DNA of 64,000 nt from Polytrichum commune (taxonomy: Eukaryota; Streptophyta; Polytrichopsida; Polytrichales; Polytrichaceae): contig OX485806.1 in assembly GCA_950295325.1 (NCBI GenBank), forward strand, positions 44,201,169-44,265,168, read 5' to 3'. Of the stretch, positions 13,472 through 25,482 are shown in pieces. The notes below the pieces were generated by a model that had not been told where the DNA came from, searched no databases, and saw nothing but the letters and a program-made list of their open reading frames with translations. A program made the translations under genes and the position numbers. Positions within the stretch are counted from its first letter, which is position 1. Each line of letters starts with the position of its first letter.

Positions 13472-13638
13472 GATCACCCCCCTCCCCCTTCGAAATGACA
13501 AACTCTTAGGATAATCCTACAAATGCAAAATTTTGTGAATTGTACTTTCGTTGTTGAAGGTATAACTGATAGAATTTTGCACTTGCAAGATTATTCATAA
13601 GGTTTGTTTTTCCGAAAAGGAAAGGGGGGTGATCAGCC
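13472..13638. mobile_element. Foldback MITE 3
   Basis: This is the most complete copy. It begins TGATCACCCCCCTCCCCCTT and ends AAAGGGGGGTGATCA, so both terminal inverted repeats are visible. Internal arms (AATGCAAAATTTTGTGAA against AGAATTTTGCACTTGC) close on a CTTTCGTTGTTGAAGG tip. Confidence 0.75.
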
Positions 13639-13843
13639 TTCATCTTCATTGAAAGTGCAACATATTTTGAACGTGTTGTTCAGATTCGTTGTATGTAAGT
13701 TCAAGAAAGTTTGTTCTATGATTTTCATATAATTTTGGCATGTGGATGTTGATTTCAGATTTTGGAAGACAAGGAGTTGGATGCCTGTAGGCTGAAAAGA
13801 ACAGATTTTAATTCTATCATTAACCAACTCCGCGTGACTCCAC

Positions 13844-16285
13844 ATGCAAAATCACGATTTTTTGTTCCATTGTGTCGTCTTGTGGTTTTACCGTTGGTTA
13901 GACCAATCCTTGAGGGTGATGTTCAATTATTGGAAAATTAATTTTCCAATGGCTATAGGAAAGGTGATCGTGTATTGTATGTGTCTATTGCCAAAAATCA
14001 TGGTTCTTGTCTTGATGTTACAGATGAGACAATTATCTTTTGGAACCAACATTGACGACGTGCAAATCATTGTTTTGAGGAAGAATTGGATAAAGACAAA
14101 GACTTGCTTAAATTCAAAGGCAAAATGTTTTATGTTTGGGAGGCTAACCATCGAGTGACAGCATGGCTACACCACATTGAACGTCATCACCAAAAATCTG
14201 CAAAAGGAGAGTGGGAGAAAATGACCAAAGCTACTACTTCGATTGTTAGGCCGGTTAGGAAAAAATAATTTGATAAGTTGCTTGTAGTATCAGATCCCGC
14301 AAATGAAGATGGTTTCATGTTGGAGGTATGTTTTTATGCAAGCATTTGTAAAATTATTTTAATATATTTTATTATTTTTGATTTTGATTTGTAAAATAAT
14401 TTTTATGCAAATTAATAAACATTGGACATCCAACTCTAACCCATAGCTCACATTGGAAAAACTTCAAAAAATAGCCACTACTCGTGTACCTGACCATTTA
14501 AAAGCCATATGGCTTAAATGGTGGAATTTTAGTCCTATGTCTCGAATTTCCCTGTATTTGACCTCAAATGATACTAATGATTCTGAACTAGACATATGGT
14601 TGTCAAAAATAATACTTTGGGCTCATATATTTATATTTAATTTATAGCAAGTAATTTTTTAAAGTTTGGTTTTTTATATTGATGTATTGTTGTATTCATA
14701 TGTTCATGTTTTCATGTATTGATGTGTTCATGTGTTCATGTGTAGGTGGAAACAACCGTTGTCAGTGAATTTGAATCAATGAAATATGAGATGAAAAATA
14801 TCACATTGAATATTGGCGCACTATCGCTTCTGGATTATATCAAAAGTAGAGAGTTTTATTATGGGGAAAAACATTTTTTTAACAATAATGAAAGGATATC
14901 CAACATTCACAAAATCTACCCAACTCACAAATTTTTTTGAAGCATATTTAATCATCAAACATGTTCTTTACAAGTTGAATATTTTGATACACTTTGAGAT
15001 GTTATTATGTTCTTTGCAATGCTTTATTCTAGGTGTTGTTTAGTTATATAATTTTTTTCGCTTCATGATTATTTGATTTTAAATTAGTTTTAATATTCTT
15101 GATTGAAATTATTTGTAGATATTTACGATGAGAATTGGTGGTAAAGGGTGCAATTCGCGAACAAAATTTGCCTCAATATTTGGCAGTGTGGGTGGACAAA
15201 TCCAATGATGTTTGCATCTTCAAGGCATTTAATATGCAAACATGGCCTTTGACTATTTTGCAATCATGCCCTTGGTTTTTAGAGTGTCCACTCACGTTTT
15301 GTACTACAAAATAGGAAAAAAAAAAACTTTGTTGGCGATGATTTATTCCTTTCGAAACTAACTCCTTCAGAAGTTATTTCTAATGAAGTTCCAGAGTTTA
15401 GTGGAAAATGCAAACGTGTTTCAAAATTGACTGTCACTCCTTCTCAAGAGAATTTGGTCTCAAGAACATGTGGAGCAGAAGAATATGCGAGTTTAAGAAC
15501 ATATGTAATTGATGATCATGTAGACCTTCCACAACATGATGGTTGTGTGCAAATGACCGGGATATCTACCAAAGAAGTATTGTCTCGAACATCTACTCAA
15601 GTTATGTTGGAGAATACTTATGTTTATAACATCGTGACTGGAGTATCTCATGGAGTGTTGTTGAAAATAAACGAATTTGTTAAACAAGTAAGTATTTTGC
15701 TAACATTTTTTTCACTTTATCCTTTTGGAAAGACTTATGATTGAGGTTCAAGTACAAGTGATATTGAGTTCCTGTTGTTGTGTGAAACGGTTTGATGATT
15801 TGAGATCCAGATATGTGTCCAGCGATACATGTCCGCATCGAGGTTTTGATTTATTGATCGTGGACTTGCATGAGGGTCTTCCTATCCCGCATATTTCTTC
15901 TCCTCCCTCTGTCGTTCCAAAATAGAATAAGCATAATACCACAAAAGTTGAAGCAATATTTGAGTTCGCCCCGCAAAGTAGCAAGGAATCACGTTTGAGT
16001 ACGTGAGTTTTGTCCAACATGTTTGAATTTATCGATTTTTGTGAGTTTGTGTATCGTCATAGTAACTAACTATGATTATGTATATTTAAATGCAGTGTTG
16101 GCATGATGATGGAGCAACTATCATCCCCTCCTAGGTCACTGTTGCTTCCCGTATATGCGGAGAGCGTTGCTCTTGCACAAGCAGCCACATCAACAACTAC
16201 ACGTCATCCAAAATCTCGCAAGTTTAATCTTAATGTGGAAATGTTGTTTCATTTAGAGGCATTAGAGGACGATAGGGTCATCTAG
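13844..16285 (+). pseudogene. Second gene-like region of the MULE, unidentified
   Basis: Plus-strand fragments at 14033-14268, 14453-14647, 14746-14940, 15427-15744 and 16103-16285 look like exons of a decayed gene. The best piece, ending at 14268, contains KGKMFYVWEANHRVTAWLHH; its NHRVTAW core resembles the ligand-binding motif of ParB-like folds (G/N-H-R-x-x-A). An in-frame TGA about 11 codons upstream of the conserved part shows decay. The 15427 piece ends at a possible donor (AAACAA|GTAAGT, about 15688). I do not recognise the family. Its place inside MULE borders, reading toward the right end, suggests an element-borne second gene, as some autonomous Mutator elements have, or captured host sequence. 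Confidence 0.4.
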
Positions 16286-16837
16286 ATATTTCACCATATG
16301 ATTGATCGGATTGGATTGGATTGGATTGGATGTGGTTGGTTTGGAACGTGAATGACATTGAATTTGGTATTATAATAAAACTAAAAACTTGAGGCCATTG
16401 CTTTGTATTGTTTTTAATTACCACAACTGGTGTACATTTATTATGTATGAGCAAATCCCTCTTATTACTAAATGATATGCCCAAATAACTTAGTTTCTTT
16501 CCACCCCAACGCCTTTGTCACTTCATTTCTCAATACTTGGAATGTGTTTGCATTTGTTTTGTTGAATTTGGCAATAACATTTAGATTCATCATGAAACCC
16601 TCGTGCCAATCTTGTAGATATTGATTTTGAAAAAAAATTGTAAGAAACTTATTAGGTTTATTGCATTTTGTTTACACTCCCCACCTCTATTATTACAAAG
16701 AACTATGCAACCAATTATGCCAAAATACCACGGTTCTAGGATAACATTGGGTGTAATTCCAAATATTTTTTGTCCCTCGCTGCTCACAACTTACCGCTCA
16801 TTGCTCACCGCTCACCGCTCACATAATAGCACCCCCC

Positions 16838-17232
16838 CTGAAGTGGCACCCGAGACTTGTGGCGATGTTGGTGAGAAGGCCCAAGTTGTCCTACTGTGGG
16901 TGAGGGCCCCGGGCGTTGGGAATGCCTTCCACCCACATAGATTAGGTGTCACGAGGGTAAGGTCTTGAGCTATGCCTAGCTTATGACATGGGAATTATAG
17001 GGACTACCAAGGTTTGAACAAGCATAACTTCCTCATTACTTGTCCGAATGGGGCAAGTGCGGAATCCACCAGCATCTACGTGAAGCTTAGATGATGATGA
17101 AGTGGTCGAATGTGAGCATCAAAGATCATACAAGGAAATTATGATGTTTTGAAGTTGTTGGGGGCTTCTATGCCTAATAGCAAAAGGAAAATATCTACTT
17201 GGCCCCAACTCTTAGTACAGAGACAAAGGTTT
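16838..17232 (+). repeat. Repeat family R, continuation right of the MULE
   Basis: The repeat resumes after the MULE target duplication (CTGAAGTGGCACCCGAGACT) and continues through TTTGAACAAGCATAACTTCC and ATCAAAGATCATACAAGGAA to about 17232. It matches the 6.3-8.3-kb copy without that copy's 1.5-kb insertion. Confidence 0.75.
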
Positions 17233-17233
17233 T

Positions 17234-18075
17234 CTTAACGGTGGTACAAGGGCCCTACTAGAGGTCCTAAAGGCTTGAATCGGTGAGGTGGTGTGGCCGA
17301 ACCCACCCAAGGCCGAACGGCACGGCCTTCATGGGCATTGGCCCAATGTAAGGGCATAATTGCCTAGTATGGTTTGGGTTGTTGTAGTGTTATTCCGGCA
17401 ACGCGATGATCATCATAAGATTGGACTTCCATGAATGGAAGTCCATATTTAAGAATTGATACCGATTAAGGGGCAAGTCCCGAAAGCAAAGTAGAATGGT
17501 TGGTCCTCCTCCTGTGAACTATAAGGTCCAGGGTATGAGGAGCTAACCATTAGCATGGCGGAATGCGGAGGGTAATCGCTCTTGATTCTTGCTAGAAATG
17601 AGAATGATTAAGATGGTTAAGGGAGCTAGCAATGATTGTAACATAAAAAAATATCTTAACGATGGGGTGGGGGCGTTGCCAAAGTCCTAGAGGCTTATAT
17701 GGGTGAGGTGGTGTGGCTGCCAGATCCACCTCAAGCCAAACTGCATGGCCTTCACGGGTGTAGGGCCAACATGGGGGCATAGTTTCCTAGTATGGTTCGG
17801 GTTGTTGTAGTGTTGCTTTGGCAACGTGATGATTAACAAAAAAATTGGGTTTTCATGGATGAAAGTCCACATCTTATCATTGGGTACCGATTAAAAGAAG
17901 AATCCCGAATGCAAGAGTAGGAGGGTTGGTTCCCTTCCTATACACTAAAAGGTCCAAGGTATAGGAACTAACTATTAACATGGCAGAATACGAAAGGTTA
18001 GTGCTTGTAACCTTTGATAGAAACAAAAATGGTCAAGATTGGTAAGGGGCGCTAGCAAAGGTTGCAACAAACACA
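17234..18075 (+). repeat. Tandem duplication, unit about 421 bp
   Basis: Unit 1 starts at 17234 (CTTAACGGTGG) and unit 2 at 17655 (CTTAACGATGG). Shared blocks include GAGGTGGTGTGGC, GGTTGTTGTAGTGTT, GGCAACG, GTACCGATTAA and the end phrase AGCTAGCAAAGGTTGCAACA. The end phrase recurs, facing the other way, at about 19,305-19,450. No coding signature. Confidence 0.8.
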
Positions 18076-18279
18076 ATGGGAAAATTTCTCACAAAATGTA
18101 ATCCATTGGAATTTTGAGAGAATTTCTTGAATATGTTCATCATCATCATCATGAGAGATAACTTCCTAATAATATATAAGTTTGCCATATGTTTTATTTT
18201 CAAACAATTCAATATGTTATTTTCCAATAATGAATGCTAATCAATCTGAATTTATTTGTTTAATGAATATGAAAATATG

Positions 18280-18600
18280 GTTTATATTATATTTGGAATG
18301 TGTTTGCATCTAAAAAATGAATGTTGAATTTAGTGACATTGTTAAAAACCATTTCAAAACCTTCATATTAGGCTTGCAATTGTTAATTGAAAAATAAAAT
18401 ATGGCATTCATTAGGTTGATTGCGTTTGGTGTGCATTCCCCACTTATATTATTATAAACAAAGATGTTAGATTTTATGGTAATAGACTATAATTATAGGA
18501 TAACAGTGGGTGTATATTCATATCAAAATATCTTGCATCCTTCATTGCTCACAAACTTCCGTTGATCACTCGATGTTCATCTCTCATCTCTCACCCTCCT
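18280..18600 (+). mobile_element. Right-end fragment of the same MULE family
   Basis: TTGGAATGTGTTTGCAT, GGATAACAGTGGGTGTA and the CTCATCTCTCACC-type terminal repeat correspond, in order and spacing, to 16,545-16,820 of the 8.5-kb MULE. No transposase sequence accompanies it, so it is a truncated or heavily deleted copy. Confidence 0.65.
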
Positions 18601-19483
18601 GATGGAAAAGAAGTATTTTGTGTATTTTCCAAATTGCATATATATATACGGGTGCATGGGTGGTGGGGGGGATAATGTATGGGTGGGGTTCGATAGCTTT
18701 AAATTTTATGAGTTCATCGATGGCTTCATTACCACCTATATACATGTTGGTAAGTGCCTATGTTGCCATGTTGAAGAAGGGAGTGGGGTGACGTCTATGT
18801 ATGTGGTGAGGTATCTGAACTATAGTTCTATGTAGAACGTGGTTGGAAGCTTAGGTGGACCGGGGGGGATTTGTAGTAATATGAGGGCAGTGGGTGTGTT
18901 TCCATTTCCAGGATAGGTGGACCTTTATGGGTTGTATTCAATGGGTTGGGGTTTGTAAGAGGGATAGTTTTGTTAGAAGTTATGCAGGTTTGAGGCAATA
19001 CTTGAATCATTCAACACAGTTTGGGATAATGGAGGGGTTTTAAGCTTGGTCTACGCATAGGATTATAATTATTTTGGTTATTTTGTTGGGTAAGCATGTT
19101 TGAAAATTTGTTTTGGGAAATATTTTAAGACATGTGGGTCAAAATGGGCTAGTATCCGAGTGTTTGGATGAGGGGCGATAAGGAATGTGGTTTGTTCCAA
19201 CAATCCTAATGGGGTAGGATGAAAATGGCAAAGTCCTTGGAGTATGTATGTGTTGTTGCTCTAGCCTAATGTAGTGTTTTTAATACAACTTGTTTCACGA
19301 CCTTTGCTAGCTCCCCTTAACTTATCTTCATTATTTTGCAAATGAGCGCAAATGTGTTTGTGTGAGATGTGCAAGGTTAGCGCTTGTGATACCTGTTAGA
19401 ATTGATAAACAACGAAGATAAGTTAAGAAGAGCTAGCAAAGGTTGCAACAATCCAAGGCCTCATCCACACTAAGATCACTTGG

Positions 19484-19556
19484 ATTCTCTCACCTATGAT
19501 GCCACTAGTCCTAGGTGTCACTCCAAAGTCCCCCTTGTGCCCATGGTATTGTAGGA
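19484..19556 (-). repeat. Inverted fragment of repeat family R
   Basis: Its reverse complement reads CATGGGCACAAGGGGGACTT followed by GGAGTGACACCTAGGACTAG, matching 4507-4555. Nearby, 19,305-19,450 has inverted phrases (CTTTGCTAGCTCCCCTTAAC against AGAGCTAGCAAAGG). Confidence 0.65.
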
Positions 19557-20109
19557 AATCCTCATAGGAAGGTGTGTGACAAATTTCCAATGAGTGCGTT
19601 GGACTCCATTACGCTTGAAGAAACGTGCAACGGGACGATGGTATCGCATAAAAAAATATAAACTCGATGCAAATGACACAAACTGTTTGTTTTTGGGTTA
19701 TTGTATGGGAACTTAAGGCCTATAGGCTAATGTGTTTGCAAAAAAAATGATCATAGAAAAATAGGGACGTAGCATTCATGAAGGATAGCATGAGCATTAG
19801 AAACGATTTGAAAATGCATCCAAGTGGGAGAAATGAAGGCCCTATAATGGTTGTTGTGGACAAATCTTCCAAAACATCTTTGTGTGATGATAGTGAGGGG
19901 CGCAAGGAGCAAGTGGGGAATCACTTGGTTGCAAATGATAAAACAATCAAAATACCTCTGGAAAATAATGGCCTCGTTGAAAAATTCAGCAAAGATGAAA
20001 GAGATCCTAAGAAGAAGCGGAGCCCATAAGGAGAGTGGTAAAAGAATCACATTCTACCCCAACACAATCAAAAATGGCATTTGTGGCATTTTTTCATGAT
20101 TTTTGAATT

Positions 20110-21260
20110 TGTAGGAAGCATTGAGATCCAAATATGAGAGCAAATAGGAGGCCCCAATGTAAAATGAATACGACTTGCTCATAACCAATGGTACGTGCAA
20201 ATTGACCAACCTTCCAAAAATGGTAAGAGCATAGGGTACAAATGGGTGTTCTACACCAGAAGGGATGTAACAGGTAAAATTATTCAGCGCGGTCAATAGC
20301 AAAGGTATTTTTTAAAGTTATGTGAGTGGATTTTAACAAGACCTTTGTTTTCATGGGCAAGTTCATCATTGTTAAGTGCATTTTTGCAATAGGAATGGAC
20401 ATGAATTGGGAGATCTACCAAATGGACGTAAAAATAATGTTTTTGAATGAAATACTGGAGGTGGAAACTACATGGATTGATCGGAAGGGTTCATACAAGA
20501 GAATAAAAAACACTTTGTGTGCAACCTGAAAAAACCTATTTACAGGCTCAAACAATCATTAAGGGCGTAGTACCACCAAAGCAGTTCAATATTCTTCAAT
20601 AGAGGTTTTTGTAAGAGCCAAACAGATTATTTGATGGACATCAAACAAACATGTCAGTTTATTCTGGTGGAAATCCTCTAATGGACGAGTTGATCATATT
20701 GTCAAGCAATGTAATCCAATTGAAGTGGCTCGAATCAGAGCTTGAATAAAATTTGAAATGAGCAATTTAAGAAAGATACATTATTGTTTAAGAATGGAAT
20801 TTGAGAGGAATGGATAAGCCCATACCATCATCATGAACTAAAAGAGCTACATTGAAGACGTCCTCAAGTATTTCAATATGGAAGACTGCAAACCAATCAA
20901 AACTTTGGTCAATGCGATTTCCAAATTATTAAAACTTTTGGATGAAGATTTCGGGAATATTGAAAGGAATATGGAAAGTGTTCCATACAAAGTCGGGGTA
21001 GGATTTCTCATGTATGCAATGGTGGATGCAAAGGTCAATCTTGCATTTGTGGTAAGTACGGTGAGCCAATTCATATGGGAGGCCAGTTGACCGCATTGGA
21101 TGGTCGTAAAACCCAACACAAGGTATTTCATAAGCAATTTGGACTTTGAATTATGCCTTAGAGGCAAGAAATTTTCCTTGAGAGGATTTTCCCATACGAA
21201 TTGGGCGGGAGATGTAAAAGATTGGCAATCCACCACAGGAGATTATTTCTTGTTAAATTG
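20110..21260 (+). pseudogene. Ty1/copia pol relic (reverse transcriptase to RNase H)
   Basis: A decayed copia-type pol reads in the plus direction. The order follows the family: NGTCKLTNLPKMVRA upstream, then FNKTFVFMGKF (cf. DFxETFAPVAK) and WEIYQMDVKIMFLNEIL (RT, aspartate kept) at 20326-20470. A region corresponding to LYVDDxII but lacking the intact YVDD comes next, then MEDCKPIKTLV at 20878 and VPYKVGVGFLMYAMVDAK. RNase H-like SHTNWAGDVKDWQSTTGDYF ends near 21260. Several stops and frame changes interrupt it. No LTR pair was recognised around it. Confidence 0.85.
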
Positions 21261-23420
21261 ATGGCAGGGCTCAAAAAACTCTTCCAAGCCGGAATAGTGG
21301 GTTTCTTGTTGCTTAACTTTCAATCATCAATGAATACCTCACAACAGTTGACAAAATAAACTTTTAGATTCAATTATTTTTATGTAAAACCTTGTGTATT
21401 GTAAGATATCAAATTTGGTCACAATTCCTACAATTTATGAAGCTCGTATAGAGTGAATGTGTGGGAACTATATTGAGACTACCACCCTCCGAAATAATTT
21501 TACCCAATTTAGCAACCCTTTATGTTTGCGTTTGGTGTGCAACTTGTGAACATGCTCGAAGGGGACATAGTTGAAAATGAGAATATGTTGTAAATAGATA
21601 AAGCATGTAATCCTATGCTTTGGCGTATTATTTGTGATGGGGTTGAAGAGTTTCTTTGGTAATGTATGAAAAAATGAACATTTGCCAGGAAATTTCACCA
21701 TAGATTAATGCATGCTCTAAGGTGTTTGTAGAATGATACAAAAATTTATATGGAATCACATGTTTATCAATAAATGGTACCAAGTGCCAGTGTTTTCCAA
21801 TGAATAATGTTGAGATGTGAAATGCATCCTAGATCTTTTGGTGTCACTAATGTCATAGTGTAAAGTTTTTGAATTCCACCTTTATTAATTGGTATGATTG
21901 GTGAAGTGCAATAACAATGCAAAATTACCCCCCACAAAAAACAACCTTCAATTAGATTTATATCCGCCCTACCTTAACTTTCATATGGTGCAAGAAAAAA
22001 CAAATGACAACCAAATCAAATAAAGAAAAAAACTTGAAATCTTATAATAGTGATTTTTGGTTCCTAGAATTTTTTTGTTCTTGCACCATGTTAGAGTAAG
22101 GGCAGGGGGGAAATGATCAAATCCAACATCCTCAAGCTTCAACATAGTACCTTCACCTTCAAATTCAATTCATACCATGTTTTCTAACCTTCAAACCAAA
22201 ATCCTAACAATCTCTCATCATACATCCCAACAAGGTTCAAGTTTACCTAGATGGTGGGAGTTGAAATATTGCAACTATTGTTTTTTGCATTGGACTTGCA
22301 TTCAAAGACAACGACACTTGTTCACAAAAACTTGGTCCCAAAAACTAAAATTCTCAATGTCAAAAAACCTTTTTAATCATCAATCATGTGCAATGTTTTA
22401 TCCGTTCTCAAATTTTCTAATGTTTTCCTGGTGAAAGATTCAAAATCACCCGTTTATTTCTTTTGGTTTGTTGATGGTCAAAGGAATTTCTTGCAGTTTG
22501 TGCTTTGCATAAAATACTCAATTTCATTGTGAATTTGGAAAGAATTGAAACATATCATAATTCATTAATTGTTTTTAAGGTTTAAGGTTTAGTTACGGTC
22601 ACAACCATCATTTTTAGATCCAAAACATTAAAAAAATGAATTTTAAAAGGAGGTTTAAGTTGCACCATTAGAATCTTTTATCTACATTGGTCAATTTTTT
22701 ATCCAATATAGTAAACAACTCGCATTATTTTTCTTACACCTACCAGCCCATGTGCATTCATGTAGATTATTTCTTAGGTCCACAAACTATATTCAAATAG
22801 ATTTTTATTGTATATTGTGATGTAACATCTCTTCCGCACATTCTTTATGTACCCTTTACTTTGGCACTTAAGGATGATGGTTATGTGAATGTTTTGAAAT
22901 ATTTGTTTGGTTTGGGATTCTATCTCTAGATAGGAACCATGTATGTCAAACAGAAAAATACTTTGCATAAGAACATGAGTGATGGTGGATTTATGTGGTT
23001 TTTGTGACCTTCTCTATTTAATATTGTAGGCCTATCCGAGTTTTAAATGCAAGCTTCAAGTATCATTTTGGCAAACAAATTTAGCATATCCATTGTTCAA
23101 ATTCCAAGTGTTGCCATTGTTGAAATTGCCATTGATGATGATCTGTTAATGTTGTCAAATTTAGAAGATGACATTTGTATTGTGGTTGATTTTTATGACA
23201 CATCACCTTTTATTATATCAAAAATCAATATTTCACCCTTTTAAAATTCCTAGTGGATTTCCTTACACCAATTCATGATTCATGATCACAATGTCCATTT
23301 TTTTCATCCATGGATTACAATATCATAGACGTTTTGAAACAAATAAAATCTAGGAAAATATCTAAGTGATATTTTGAATCCATTGAATTTTATAGCATAG
23401 AGGTCCATGATGTTAATCAC
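21261..23420. other. AT-rich interval, no gene recognised
   Basis: Short ORFs only. Part of this interval may be the far half of the inverted MULE relic that starts at 23.4 kb, but I could not find its other terminal repeat. 21.9-22.1 kb has an inverted phrase (ACCTTAACTTTCATATGGTG/CACCATGTTAGAGTAAGG) that may be an eroded MITE. Confidence 0.35.
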
Positions 23421-25390
23421 TTGGATTATTCTTTTGACGGTGATATTTTGTTTGCGTTTCCCCTTGTATCACTTGGAACTCCAAGTGCCTATGGTTGTTT
23501 GATGGATTACATGGACAAGATGTACAATAGACATCATTGGTTCACCACCAAAGTCACAAACATCCAAATTAATTTTGGATTATCCTTTGGGTGTTTATTT
23601 GTGCATGGCATTTCCATTGCCTTCATGATTTTTTTGATTACTTGCATCATGATGCGGGTGAACACAACAACACCAAATGGGTTGGATCAACTTTTGTTTT
23701 ATTCTTTGTGGGTGTTGTTGCCCCTGAGAAATCAAAATGGGAGTTTAAGGTTTGTTGTTCAACAATTGTATGCATAATTTTGTTACATGCACGCATCATT
23801 CATGTGCATTATACATTGATTAAAATGTTAAAGGTTATATTCATCTAGGCTTGCATGACCACCTTGTCTCTAATGGTAGATGTTATGAGTCATCGGACAT
23901 GATTTACCAATGGTTGCCACAAAGGTCATAAAACATCCATGAGCAATAAATTTTCTTTGAAAATGGCAACAAACAAATAATTCCTAAAATGCTACTTTTT
24001 AAAATCTCCATGAAACAGTTAAGGCCATCACCTCTCAAATTCGTCATTAAATGTTGTTATGGAGAAATTCAGTGCTCTAGCCTCCGCGAATTATTGTAAC
24101 TTCATGTTAGGTTCAAAGCCTTTTTCTTAGAGTAGAATGAATACCATGGATAACATCATGGTTCTCAAATATCATTATGGTTTTTTGTGTATATGGTAGC
24201 AAATTCCCACATCGATCCAAAAACAAAATGTTTGTAGACCTTCCAAGTAATGGTGTGGATTTTGTGAAATGTATGTAAGTCAAGGGTGATATGGAGATTT
24301 AGTGAAGAATGTTTGAATATGGCAGACATTTGAAAGATGGAACCACCCTTGCAAGCCATGGGTACAACTACAAATATTATAAGGTGTTGACGATTGCATG
24401 TTGTGACATGCAAATTGAGGATGTGCAACACTCAGTTTCCCCCCTAATATTTGCGCTAAAATGTTATACATTAAAGAATCCTTGAATTCTACAAATCATG
24501 GTGTAGTTCATGCCACATTTAAAAAAAAGATGATTGCCTTGCATTTCATTGACACGTTTTTGGATTGCTCCCCACACAACCAAAAGATGTTGGATAAAGC
24601 AAGCCAATATATATACATTGTGCAATGTAAAAGTTTGGACCAACATGGGCAATTATGCTCCAACTTGTGGTAGAGGAAGGCAATCCACAATTACAACATT
24701 GCCAATTCCTTGTTGCATTCCCTTGTCCTCCCAAATTTGGATGCCCGCCCAGTTCCACATTCTTGAAAGCAATGCATCTAATAGCACCCACGGCGGATCA
24801 CAAAACAATGAGAGAGCATAGGATTCATGGACTACTATTATTTGATGGGAATCATTGCCATTCCATATCTTGGATTTGACGTGATAATCAACATTGTTTC
24901 TAAGGAATATTATTTGTGTTGGCTTAGAGTTGGTAACATCATGCTTTATACATTCACTTCTTAGGCTTTGCAAAAAAGAAGGAAATGGGTGTATTTCAAA
25001 TTTCTATATCATGTTTTTAGAGTTTTATGTAAGGTGGACTATGATAGTTAAGTGCGTTCATGCTCCAACGTTCACTTACAATGAGGTTATATGATTATTT
25101 GAATTTTTGGGTTTGTGTTTAGCCTTATGCTTATTAATGTCAACTGGTGACATGTATTGGTGTGGATTTTTATAATAAAATTAATAATGGACTAAAGGTT
25201 ATGCAAGCATCTATGGCTAATAGGCCTTTTTCACTTCTAATCATTATGATTGTTATTATTTTCCACTTTGAAAGGTTTATTCATATGGATGACAAATTTA
25301 GATCATGGCCCTTATGGCATCGTCACTCACATGTTACCACTCATTGCTCATTTGTTATTGCTTATCATTCATTCCTCAACACTCATGTTT
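23421..25390 (+). mobile_element. Second MULE relic, inverted relative to the first
   Basis: Plus-strand pieces parallel the 8.7-11.6-kb transposase in order. MDKMYNRHHW and KVTNIQINFGLSF at 23,510-23,590 match MDKTYDGHVW and KTTNIQNEFGLTF. VVAPEKSKWEFKVCC follows at about 23,720. KVLTIACCDMQIEDVQ, the first catalytic aspartate block, lies at about 24,385. VKCVHAPTFTYNEVI lies at 25,050-25,094, the stretch after the SWIM finger. A terminal repeat resembling the 8.4-kb left end (CTCACATGTTACCACTCATTGCTCA) sits at 25,326-25,350. Stops and frameshifts are frequent and the middle catalytic region is poorly preserved. Confidence 0.8.
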
Positions 25391-25482
25391 TAGTTTTATT
25401 CTTTGGTGGTGTGCATGGTATTCAACGGTCCATAGACAACTTTGGCAAAGGTTTCCATTAAAAACTATGGAGGGTCCATACC

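Larger units (their letters stand above)
8350..16837. mobile_element. 8.5-kb Mutator-like element (MULE)
   Basis: The ends carry long inverted repeats built from GTGAGCG/GTGAGCAATGAGC motifs. The left repeat (8361-8420) and the right one (16770-16824, reverse complement) align with one ~7-bp indel. The flanking 9-bp target duplication is CTGAAGTGA at 8341-8349 and CTGAAGTGG at 16838-16846, the size expected of Mutator-like elements. The uninterrupted repeat at about 4,520 is an empty-site paralogue. Inside are a decayed transposase on the minus strand (8721-11555) and a second, plus-strand gene-like region (13.8-16.3 kb). The geometry is divergent, each reading toward its nearer end. Three foldback MITEs are nested in the middle. 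Confidence 0.88.

Noticed and set aside
11788-13638. CRISPR-like or regularly spaced repeat array
   Set aside because: The repeated pieces are hairpin MITEs with irregular spacing in a eukaryotic transposon, not direct repeats with spacers.
16309-16335. (GGATT)n run as a functional site
   Set aside because: Short simple repeat near the MULE's right end with no further support.
17234-18075. The ~421-bp repeat pair as LTRs of a retrotransposon
   Set aside because: The copies are directly adjacent with no internal region, so a tandem duplication is the simpler reading.
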